A stretch of DNA of 64,000 nucleotides from Streptomyces sp. SirexAA-E (GTDB taxonomy: Bacteria; Actinomycetota; Actinomycetes; Streptomycetales; Streptomycetaceae). Location: positions 5,766,001-5,830,000 of the forward strand of contig NC_015953.1 of assembly GCF_000177195.2 (NCBI RefSeq). The letters are read 5' to 3'. Position 1 is the first letter of the stretch. Each line of letters begins with the position of its first letter. Position numbers and translations under genes: made by a program. The notes under the pieces are model-generated. The model searched no databases, was not told the origin of the DNA, and worked only from the letters and a program-made list of their open reading frames with translations. Of this stretch, positions 50,001 to 62,000 are shown piece by piece.

Positions 50001-53000
50001 GGATCGATCCGGAGCTCATCAAGAACCTCCTGCCCGCTGCCTCGCGGCATGCCCTGGACCGTGTCCTGCGGGCGCTGCGGCCCCGTACCCGCGCCTTCCT
50101 CGACGAGCGCCACGACCAGCTCACCGAGGACGTCGTCCAGCACCTGGGCAGGCTGCTGGAGTTCTACCGGCAGCGGCTGACGCCGAACCTGCCCCCCGAG
50201 ACCGGTTTCTTCGACACCGCCGGCACGGACGTGCCGACGCCCCGCGAGCACTGGACGGCCGTCCTCACCGGCCGGACGTCCCAGGGCGCCCTCATCAGCC
50301 AGCGCTACGCCGTCGGGATGGACGACGGCGACTACCCGACCCTGGACACCGACGACGGCCGGCTGGCCGTCCCGCTGGTCCTCGCGGAGCTGCGGCACTT
50401 CGGCTACACGGGCCAGTTCATGACGCCCGAGGAGGTCCGGCGCGCCGTCGCGGAGATGTCCGCCTACGGCCTCAGCGCCTACGAGCGCGCGCTGAGGCAC
50501 CGGGCCCCGCTGCCCGAGGACGTCCTGCGCGAGTCCGTCCTGCGGATCGTGGGCAACCCGGTGGTGCAGGGTGTCTCGGGCTTCCTCGTGGTGGCCGCGC
50601 GAGCGGGCGTCCCGCAGGTCGGCGCCCCCACCAGGAAGCTGATGACCGAGTGGGAGAGCAGGAACATCGCGCTCGCACTGGGCGGATACGCCCTGGGCAG
50701 GCCGCTGCACGCCGGCCACCCCGCCTACCAGGGCCTGCGGGCGGCGCTCGTGGAGGCGTACGAGCTGCTGCCCCACATACCCCCGGGAGGCCGGACGAGG
50801 GCCCAGGAGATCTTCGACGCGGCGCGCACCGCCCTGGGCATCCTGGCCGACCCCGGGCAGACCCCTCCGTTCCTGCGGTGGTTCTCGGAACTGGTCGCGC
50901 TGGACGGGTCCCGCGTCCTCCTGGACCGGGTGCTGGTGATCAGGCACCGCGACGCGGACGACAAGCCGGTGGGGACGTCCTCCCGGCCGCTGCGGGACTG
51001 GCAGGACGGACTGCGGCAGACCTACGGCCTGCTGCCCGAGGTGTCCACGTTCACCTTCCTGCGGCCGGGCCCGGTGCCGCTGGAGAGCCCGCCCCAGACG
51101 CTCCCGTTCGAGGACGCGTACATGGTCGGGCTCCGAGGCGGCCCCGAGGCCGCGGTCCTCGCGCTGGCCGACGGTGCCGAGGCGGTGGTCGACTACGACA
51201 GGGTCGTGGACTTCCTGTTCGCGGTCGACGGAGACCTGACCGCACTGGCACCGGAGGTCCCCGTCGTGGTGACGGGGGCCGACCTGGCGGGTCCTCCGCC
51301 CGCCGACCCGCTGGAGAGGCCGGTGGCCGGCCAGATCCTGGCCAACGGCCTGGACCGCTGGGTCTGGGCCCCCGGCAGCGGCGTCGAAGCGTTCCTGGCA
51401 CCCTCCGACGGAACCTCCCCACCGCACTGGCAGCTGGCCGAGGGCGACTGGTGGGCGGGTTTCCGCCCCGAGCCCTCGACCGCCGAACTGGGCCGGTGGG
51501 CCGAGCGGATCACCGGCGACCGCGGCAGGTCACCCGACGTACAGCGGTGGTTCCGAGCCGTCCGGCTGGTCTACGGCCCCATGCTGGAGAACGACGCGGA
51601 CGCACTCGAAGCGCTGCTGCGCGGCTTCTGGGCCCTGGACCGGACCCGTGCGGCCGCCGGCGTCCGGACGTCCCTCACCTGGAGCGACCTCCGCTCCGCC
51701 GTCAGCTCGTACTTCACCGCCAACGGCCAGGCCGAGCCCCCGCTGCCGGTGGCCCTGCAGTTCCTGCTGCTCTCCGCCGCGGGCTCGACCGGCGTCCACC
51801 TGGAGCTCTCGGGGCTGTCGATCGTCCCGCGGCACCACAGCGTGCGGGCCTGGGACAGGGCTGCCCCGGGAGGCGCGGTCGGCGGCGTGGCGGAGCAGCC
51901 GGTCGAGGCGTCCTTCTTCGGGCCGTCGGACACCGGGCCCGCCTCCGCGGTGGCCCCCGCCACCGTGCCTCGGGCGGTGTCCGGGGCGTTCACCGGCCCG
52001 ACCGACCCGCTGCTGGCGCCGGAGTCCCTGGTCACCGGCCCGTCGGGGAGTCCGCAGGGCCGCAACTGGACGGCCCGGCCGATGAGCCGGGTCCTGCCGG
52101 GGACGCTGCGGGTCGTCGAGACCCGGCCGGGTGCGGCGCCCGAGCTGGTTTCCAGCGGACCCGCTCCGTGGCCCGATTCGGCGTACGTGGTGGCGGCCGA
52201 CGGCGAGGACGGGCGGGTGCGGCTGCCGGACGGCCGCGTGCTGGACGGCGAGGGGATCGCCGACGCGCTGGCCGCCGACCCGGAACTCGGCAGGCTGCCG
52301 GAGGACGTCCCCGTCGTCCTGGCCGTCCCGTTCGCGGGGGACGGGTACCAGCAGATGCTGCGGGTGGTGGCCGACCGGCTGGGGCGCACCGTGTGGGGGC
52401 CGAGCGGGATGGGACGCCCGGTTCCCGACGGCACCGGGGACGCGCACGTCCTGGCGATGACGGACCCGGACCCCCAGGCGCCGGTCGGGGAGTGGGTGGC
52501 CGTCTCTCCGTCGGCCGCGACCGGACCGTACGCGGACCGCGCGTGGACGGCGCTGGACGGGACGGTGTTCCACGACAGCGACGTGGTCACGCGCCCGCTG
52601 GCCGACGAGAACCACGAGCGGTTCGGCCGGCTGGCCGTCCACCGGCAGGACGGGCTGCGGCGCCGCGAGCGGGACTTCCGGACCCTCCGCAAGATCCGGC
52701 AGCTCGTGCACTGGACGCCCGCCGGTACCCAGGCCCAGGTGGCGGCCTCCGAGCCGGTCTCCATGGACTCGGCGGTGTACGTCTACGCCGGCCACGGCGA
52801 ACCCGGCCGGATGCAGCTGCCGCTCCGTGACGGCCGGACGGTGTGGCTGGGCAAGCAGGACGCGGCCGCGTACATCGCGGGTCTGCGTGAGGTGCGGGAG
52901 CTGCCGCAGGGGCACCGGATCCACCTGGAGGTCTGCTGGAGCGCGTCGGACGGTGACCCCGCGCGCCCGCAGCCGTCGTACGGTCCGGCCCCGCACATCG

Positions 53001-56000
53001 ACGATCCGCTGGGCGACGTCTCCCTCGACCAGTACGTCGCCAACCTGAGCCGTCGGGAGACGGACGGGTCCACCCGGCAGACCGGCCTGGACGGCACCCG
53101 GCGGTCCACCATGAGCGCGGCCGACGGTGAGCGGGGCCGCCGGGTCCTGCGCCGGCCCGAGCCGCTGGACCACGAGCTGGACCAGCTGGCGCGGGAGGCG
53201 GGACTGCACCGCACCCCGGGCGCGGTGCCGTCCGGGACGCGGGCGACGGCACTGCGGCTGGTGCGTGCGCTGCGGACGGTGTTCGGCAACGAGATCGAGG
53301 ACCACCGCGGCATACCCGGCGGTCGCTACGAGCGGGCGCTCAAGGGCGTCGGCGCGCTGGAGCGGCTGCGCGCCAACGACCCCCTGATCAGCCAATTCAC
53401 CCCGTTCCGCAAGGACTTCCTCGACTTCTTCGTCCAGGAGCACACCGGCCGTGCCCCCGACCCGGCCGGGTACCTCGCCCTGCTCGACCACGCCGCGCGG
53501 TGGATCGAGGCCGATCCCACCGCCCGGCTCACGGACGCGGTGCCGTCGCCGGCACTCCAGATCACCGTGAAACAGCTGACGGACGCGGGTGAGCGGATGA
53601 TCCGCCATGTGCAGTCGCTGCCCGCCTCGGCGGCGCTCACCCCGCGGCACGTGGCGTCCACCCTGTGGGCCACGGCCCGGGCCGCCCAGATGTTCCGCCC
53701 GATGCCACCCGCGGACCGGGAGGCCATGGGCCGCAAGGTCCTGCACCTCGACAGCTCCACGGCCTGGGGCCGGTCGCATCAGGAAGCCGTGTGGGCGCTG
53801 TCGGCCAAGGCGATCGCGGAGGGCCTGGACGTCTCCGACCACGACCTGCTCGCCGCGTACCACCTGGCGGAGACCGGTGCATTCGGCCCGGCTTCCCTGC
53901 TGAAGCAGGGCCCCAACGTCCAGGGCGTCAACTGGTCCGGCACCCCCGCACCCGCCGGCGTCGACTGGAGCACCGTGCGCCGGGCGACGCAAGGGCCCGG
54001 CGGGACGACCGCACACCCGCTCACGCCGGAATGGACCGGCCCGGGCAAGCCCATGCCCGTCCTGAACCTGGTCGAGGCCGACCGGACCGGCACACCCGTC
54101 CTCCACCTGCCCGGCCGCTCCCCCGTCCGCGTACCCGAGAACGAGTTCCTGGCCCTGCTGGGCATGGCCCCGGCGCTGCGTACGGTCCCGCTCGGCATCC
54201 CGGTGCTGTTCCTGACCACCGGGCCGGGGGCACTGAGCCCGCGGCTGGTGCAGCGGTTCTCCCAGCTGACCGGACGCCCCGCCTACGGCCACAGCGCACC
54301 GATGACGCTCACCTCCGGCAGCCCCGCCGTCCCGCTCGGCATCGTCGTCCTGCCGGACCCGGACACCGGGGCCCCGGGCCGCTGGACCGCCACCACCCGG
54401 CAGCAGCCCACCACCGGGCCCACCACCACCCAGGACCAACTGGCCCTCTTCGGTCCGGCGTCCCCGGCCGGGCAGGCGGCGGACCCGTTCCAGGACCCGG
54501 GCACCGTGCTGCGGGACGGCTCCGGCGCGGTGCGCGGACGCGACCTGGCGGGGGCGTGGATCGACCGGGTACGGATCGACCGGGTGCGGGAGGTCACGGG
54601 CGGTCAGGGCAGCCCGGAGGTACCGGGGCCCGACCGGCCCGCGCCGTGGGGTGCCGAAGCGTACGTGGTCGGGGACCGCGCCCTGGACGCACGGCAACTG
54701 AGCCACGAGGCGTTCGCCGAGAAGCTGGCGAACGATCCGGAACTGGCGAAACTCCCGCCTCACGTGCCGGTGGTACTGGCGATCCCGCACGCGGGCTCGC
54801 AGTACCTGGAGCTGATGCGCGCCGTCGCCGTCAGACTGGGCCGGCGGGTGTGGGCGCCCAGCGGTGACGGGCGTCTGCGGCACGACCCCGCCCTGAACGC
54901 CCACGTGCCGACGATGACCGTCCGGAACACCGCGGACTGGCACGGCGACTGGGTGCCCTTCGACCCGCCCGCGGTACCGGCGCCGTTCGAGGACCGCACG
55001 TGGACGTCGGTCGACGGCACGACGTTCCGCGACAGCGACGTGGCCACCCGCCCCCTGGTCTTCGACCGCCGCGAGCGGTTCGGCCGCATGTCGGTGAACG
55101 ACAACATGGCCAGGCGCGAGGAACTGCTGCGGGCCTTCTTCGACAAGCGGCGGCTGATGCACTACGTGGCCACCGGCGAAGGCGACAAGCAGGTCGGCAC
55201 CGAGCCGTTCACCCCGGACCGCGCGGTCTACACGTACTACGGCCACGGGCTCCCGGGCGCGCTGGCGATCGTCCTGCGCGACGGCCGGACGGTGCTGCTG
55301 GACGCGGCCGACGGCGGGCGGTACATCGGCGGACTGCGCGAGGTCGGCGAGCTGCCCGCCGGCCACCGGATGGGGCTGGAGGTCTGCTACGCCGGGTCGG
55401 CGGGCGACCACCGCAACCGTCAGGAGGAGGGCCGCCCGGTACCTCGCGTGGAGGACCCCCTGGAGGAGGTGTCTCTCGCCCAGCACACGGCCAATGTCAG
55501 CCGGCGGGAGGTCGAGGCCTCGACCCTGGTCAGGGCGTTGGACGATGACTCCCGCGTGCTGGAGGACACCCCCGGCGGTGTGATCGGGCGTACGGAGCGC
55601 GTCCGGCCGGAGCCGTTGGACGGCGGGCTGGACCAGCTGGCGTGGACCGCCGGCCTGCACCGCGACCCCGGCGCCGTGCCGCCGGAGACCCGCGCGGCCG
55701 CACTGCGGCTGGTCCGTGCGCTGCGCCTCGTGTTCGGCCACGGCGTCGAGGACGACCTCGGTGTGCCGGGCGGCCGGTACGAGCGGGCGCTGAGGGGCGC
55801 CGCCGCACTGGAGACCCTGCGCGCCAACGACCCCGGGATGCGGCTGCTCACACCGTTCCGGACGGACCTGTGGACCTTCCTCGCCCGGCGGATCGGCGGG
55901 GACACCCCGGACCAGGCGGCCTACCTGCGCGTCCTGGACGCGGCCCGGGACCAGGTGGCCCTGCGGCCGGACGCCACGCTCGGCGAGATGCTCCCGGACA

Positions 56001-59000
56001 CCGCGCTGACGTACACCGTCGAGGAGCTCTCGGGCAGCGAGGGACCGGTTCTCGTCCGGGACGCGCTGGGGCTGCCCGGTTCCGTGACGGTGCGTCCGAA
56101 GGACACCGCACGGGCCTTCTGGGCGACGGTGGCCGCGGCCGACCGGATCCTGTTCCGGTTGAACCCGGCGGAGCAGGAGAGCCTGGGCCGCGGTGTCCTG
56201 CACCTGGCGCCCACGGACGCGTGGAGCGATGACGCGGTCATGGAGCTGACGCTCCTGGCCACCCGGGCCCACGCGCGCGGCGTGGACATCTCCGACCCGC
56301 ATCTGCTGGCCGCCCACCACCTCCGTGAGCTGGGCGCCTTCAAGCAGATCCTCACCGACGGCACGGAGCCGACCGGCTACAACTGGAGCGGACGCCCGGC
56401 CCCGAACGGCGTGGACGGCAGCCGCTGGTACGCGCGGCTGAAGAGCGGCGGCGACATCCTCGACATCCCCCACCCGGCGGATTGGAGGTCCAAGGAGCCG
56501 TCCGGGGCGTCCCTGGTGATCTGGACCGGCATCCGCCAGGACGACGGCGGCATCGTCATCCACCTGCCCGGGCACCCTCCGCTGCCCGTCTCCGACGAAG
56601 AGCTCTGGGCACTTCTGGACCTGGCCCCGCTGGTGACCGAGGCGGGCGTCGACGTCCCCGTCGTCTTCCCGATGTCCGGCTTCACCGCCGGGGGACCGGA
56701 GCGGACGCAGGCGTTCTCCGACCGCACCGGCCGGAACGCCTTCGGTTACTCGGGACCGCTCGACGTCCTCGAGGACGACCCGTTCGACCCGCTGCGCATC
56801 ACCGCCCTCCGCGAGAAGAAGCTGGGGGAGTGGCGCCATACCGTCTGGAAGGCCCGGCCGGCCCAGACCTCGTCCTCGGGGGGTGTCACCACGGCCCCGG
56901 TCACCGGTCCCGGTGCCTCCGACGGGGCGGCCCCCCTCTGGCCGACACCCGCGGCCCGGCACGACTCCGGCGTCGGGACGTTCCACTTCGCGGGTCCCGG
57001 TACCGGTGAGCCGGGCGCACGGTCCGGCCTCGCCCATCCGTCCGCCGCCCGGATCAACGCCACCCCCGTGACCCCGGCCGGCCGAGGGAACGCCCCGGAG
57101 GCGGACACCGCCGACACACCCAACGCCTCCGACGGCGGTCCGGGCTGGGCGGTGCCGTCCTGGCGTCCCGCCGGATCGCCCGGCGCCGTGCGGTTCGCGG
57201 CCATGTACCGGGACCGCGCGTGGCGGCGCCTCGGCACGGCCCTGGAGCTCGCGTACGCGGAGCACCTGGGCCGGGCCGCCGGACCCACCGAGTCCGCACG
57301 CGACGCCGTCGCCCGCACGTACGGCGAACTCGCCGCCCGCCACGGCGAGGACGCGGCCCGGCGCGCCTTCTTCGCGCCGGACGCGGCCCCCGGGGACCCG
57401 GCCGCGGAGCTGGAACGGCTGCTCGCGCTGCCCCCGGGGCCGCTCGCCCTCGACGCGCTGATGACCGCGCTCGTGTACGCGTCGTACGCGGGCCCCGGAC
57501 TGCCGCGTGAGGTCGCCGAGGCCCTGTCCCGCCCGGCCGGGAACCGCGCGCGGTACGCACCGGGCAGTGCCTACCGCGACGTGCACGACAGCCGGGGCAT
57601 GCGCCGGGTGGGCGGTGAGCACGGCCCCGCACTCCGGCTGCTGCGCGCCTACGCCGCGCTCGGCGCGTCGCCCGACCGGCTCCTCGCGCTGCGCGACGCG
57701 CTCGTCGCCTGGGCGGTCCCGGCCGACCTCCAGTCGCTCCACGAGATCCTGCGCGCCTCCCACCGGCTCGGCCTGGGTACCGCCGAGGAGCGCGACCTCG
57801 CCCTGCGCGACGGTGCCGGACTCCACACCTGGGTGGCGGACTCGGTCAGGGCGTCCGAGGCCCACCGGACCGGCCGGGACGGGACCGACCCGCGGCTCGT
57901 CCCGCCGCACCGCGCGCGGTACGCCGCCCGGATGACGTTCGGCCGGGACATCACGGGCAGCAAGCTGGACCTCCCCGGTGGCCTCGTGGAACTGGTCGAC
58001 GCCGCACTGGCCGGAACCCTGCCGTCCGACACCGACCGCAGCCGGGCGCTCCACGCGTGGCTGAACCGCTACGGCGACGTGGGCAGAAAGGCCCTGGAGC
58101 GACTGGACCCGGCCCATCTGACGGCCGTACACCTCTACAGCGGTGCCGACTACCGGCTGATGAAGGCGTTCCTCAACGGTGAGCGTTTCGGAGCGGGGAT
58201 GGGACGGCGCCTGGTGCGCCTCAACGCCTGGACGATGACCCGGAAGATGGCCGAGGTCGGCGCCGCCGACCTCCTTCCGGCGACGCTGCGCAAGCAGGAG
58301 GGCTTCTCCGCCCTGTTCGACGCGATGTGGGAGGTGGACGACCTCCAGGAGGCGACCCCCGAGGTGGCCCGCCTCAGGCGCCGCCTCGACGCGATGGCGG
58401 ACGCGGTGTACGACGAGCTGTCGCTGCACGTCGACATGACGATCGAGGCGCTGGAGATCCTGCCCCCGCTGAACGCCGACGTCTGGTGGGGCGACCGCGG
58501 GATGCCCGGCGCGCTGGGCGAGCCGCCGTCGGACGGCCCGGTGTACGGCAGGGACACGATCACGATGCCGTTCTTCCGCAGCACGGCGCTGGCGAGGGGG
58601 GAAGCGCTGGGCTTCATGCACCGGAGCAAGGGCGTTCCCGGCGACGCGCATCGCGGGCTGGTGCACGTGGCGCGCTCGACGGCGCGGGAGGTCAACCCGT
58701 TCGCGGTCCGGCCGCTGGAGACGGAGGCTTTGTACCCGCCGGGCGCCTCCTTCGACGTCTCCACCCGGACGATCGTCCCGGGCGACTCGCGGACGCAGCC
58801 CTACGAGTCCGTCGAGGTCCGCGAGGTGACACCACGTCAGGACGTACCGGGCGCCACGGGCCGGACCACGGAACCCGGCTCCCCGGACGAACTGTTCGGC
58901 GTCCCTCCCCTCGCCTCCGCCACCGAGGGCGGACCGCGGCCCGCACCGGTGCTGCGCCCCGTCCACGGGCAGGACGGCGAGCTGATCGGGGTGGCCTCGT

Positions 59001-62000
59001 TCGACGACGCCGACTGGGCGGAGCGGCAGGAGGAGTACGGCCGGCTGGACCGTGCGACGGGCTTCGTGTCGTGGGAGCGCGACGGCGAGGGCCGGCCGGT
59101 GGCGACCCACCAGGCGCTGCCGGGCGGTGGCACGGCCGACGGGACGTTCTACTTCGCGTCGCACGGCGGCGCCCGAGGGTTCGCGCTGGTCACCGAGGAC
59201 GGTGGCGTGCGGCAGGACGACGGTTCGTACGCCGGGCGGTTGCTGCGGTCGGCCTCGGACCGTGGCTTCCGCAGCGTGACGGTGCTCGCGTGCGGGCCCG
59301 GCGACGTGCCCCGGAGCGAGGCCGAGGCCCGGGCACGGGCCAGGCGGATCGCGAACGGGTCGCGGCTGCCGACGCATCTGCCGGTGGGGCGCGCGGCGGT
59401 GTCCGACGGGCTGCCGCACCTGCTGGAGGACGCCGACGGGCAGCCCACGGAATGGGTGACGGAGTATCCGGACGGCTGGACGGGCCCCCGCGCACCCGCC
59501 CCGGCGGCCGGCGGGCGTACCGCGTTCGCCTATCCGGCGCCCGGCCGGTTCAACGTCACGGGCGGTACGCCGGACGCCACCCCGGAACGGACCGAAGCCG
59601 CCGACGCGGCCGAGGGAGCGACCTGGGCGGTGTCGTCCTGGCGGCCGGCCGGTGCCCCGGACACCCCGCGCTTCACGGGCTTCTACCGGGAGCGGGCATG
59701 GCGGCAGGCGAGCGTCGACTGGGAGGACTCCCTCGCCGAGGCGCTGAGCGACGCCCCCGAACTCGCCGAGACGGCCGGGCTGGCGGTGCGCGGGGTGTAC
59801 GAGCGGCTCGCCGAGCGCAACGGCGACGAGCGTGCGGCGCGTGCGTTCTTCGCCCCGGACACGACGCCCGGGGACCCGGTCGCCGAGCTGGAACGGCTGC
59901 TCGACGAGCCGCCGGGACCGGAAGCGCTGGACGGGCTGATGCGAGCCCTCGTGTACGCCGCCTACGCAGGCCCGGGGCTGCCCCGCCCGGTCGAGGAGGC
60001 CCTCGCCGAGGGCGGCGCGCGGTTCGCGGCCGACAGCGCCTACCGCGCCGTGCACGACAGCCGGGGCTTCCGCCGGGTGGGCGGTGAGCGCGGCCCCGCG
60101 CTGCGCCTGCTGCGGATGTTCGCCGCGCTCGGCCTGCCGGCGACCCTGCTGCCGGAGTTCCGTGCCGCCGTGGTCGCCTGGACGATCCCGTACGACCTCC
60201 AGTCGCTGCACGAGGTGCTGCGCGCCTCCCACCTGATCGGCATGGGCACCGAGGACGAGCGGGCCGCCGCCACCCGTGACGGTGCCGCGCTGCACACCTG
60301 GACGGTGCGCCGGTTCACGGAGAGCGGCCTGCTTCCGCTCGACGACGACGGCGGCGCACCCGCCGCCCTGACCCCGCCGCACCAGGCCTTCTACCAGGAG
60401 CGCATGACGTTCCCGTTCGAGCTCACCGGGACGATGGACGTACCGGACGCCCTCGTCACCATGGCCGGGGCGGCGCTCGACGGCACACTGCCGCCCCGAC
60501 CGTCCCGCAGGCTCCAGGTCATGGCCGAGTGGCTGGAGCGGTACGGCGACCGGGGCGCCGAGTCGCTCAGGCGACTCACCCCGGCCCACATCACGGCCCT
60601 GTACCTCTACAGCTCGTACGACTACCGGTTGATGAAGGCCGTGCTCAACGGCGAGCGACTCGGCCAGGGCCTCAGCCGTCACCTGGTGCGCTTCCACACC
60701 TGGCGCTACCTCCTGGAGTCGGCGCGCGAGGAGGAGCTGGAGATGCCGCCGCTCACCCTGGTCGGCCAACCCGACTTCGCCGATCTGTACGAGGACCTGT
60801 CCGACCTGCCCGACCTGGACACGCCGAGCCCGGAGCTGGCCCGGCTGAGGCGCCGCGCGGACATGATGGCCGACCGGCTCCACGGCGAGCTGAAGCTGCA
60901 CATCGACATGGCCGTCGAGGCGCTGGAGATCCTGCCGTCCGTCGGACGGACCGCCTGGTGGGGCGAGCGGGGAGCGCCCGGCCCCATCGACCGGCCCGCC
61001 GTGGACGGCCCCATGTACGGTGCCGGGACCATCGACGTGGCGTTCTTCCGCAGCACCTCGCTGAAGGTCGAGGAGGCGACCGAATTCGCCCTGGGCGACA
61101 AGGCGGTCCCCGCCGGTTCGCACCGCAAGCTGGTCGAGGTCAGGAACTCGACGGCACGCGACGGCACCCCCTTCCTCAAGCACCTCTCGGAAGGGGAGGC
61201 GCTGTACCCGCCGGGCATGAGGTTCGACGTCGTCGGCCGACGGCTCGTCGAGACCCACAGGCGGCCCCCGATGCTGCACGAGCTGGCGGAGGAGGCGACC
61301 GCGCTGCCCGACGGCCTCGCCGGAACGACGCAGGCCGACCCGCTTCCGTACGCCCCGGCCGCGTTCGAGGAGTCGGTGGACGACCTGTTCGACCTCGGTC
61401 CCGCCGACTCCGACTCCGACGTGTCCGACGCCGCCGAGCACTCCGACGTCGACGCCCGCTCCGACCTCGGTGACGACGGCGCCTTCGGCGCGCGGGTCGA
61501 CGCCTATCCGCGGCGTGATTACTGGAACACCCCGTGGGCGGGTCACGAGACCGCGCCCGCCCCGGAAGGGATCGTCGTCCAGGAGATCCGCGAGAACGGC
61601 ACGACGGTCGGCAAGGCGTCCTTCACCCGGCGCGACTGGGCGCTGCGCGAGCCCTTCTACGGCCGCCTGCACGAGGCCACCCACTACACCGAGTGGAGTC
61701 GCGGCCCGGCCCGGGAACGCGTGGCCCGGCGGCGTCCCCTGCCCGCCACGGCACGGTCCGGCACGTTCTTCTGGACGTCCCACGGCGGGGAGGACGGCTA
61801 TGCCGTCGCCGGTGGGAACGACATGCCCGTCGGTGCGGACGGCGCGATGGTGGGGCGCCTGCTCGGCCAGGATCTGGCCGCGGGGGGCTTCACCACCATC
61901 ACGGTTCTCTCGTGCGACATCGCCACCGGCACCGGCGTGCCCACCGGCGCCGCACCCGGGGGCGACAGCCTGCGGCGCGCCGTTCGACGGGCCCAGGGGA

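Larger units (their letters stand above)
48716..56860 (+). repeat. Giant protein: tandem unit B
   Basis: A second copy of unit A: papain-like domain 2, unknown domain (AIGLELEERRDLFIAV to about 51700), dyad module 4 and dyad module 5. Many stretches are nearly identical to unit A at the protein level, such as GKQDAAAYIAGLREVRELP. Confidence 0.85.

Noticed and set aside
45281..51427. Antisense frame of 2,048 codons
   Set aside because: Same shadow effect; it covers in-phase domains of the giant gene and has no motif of its own.
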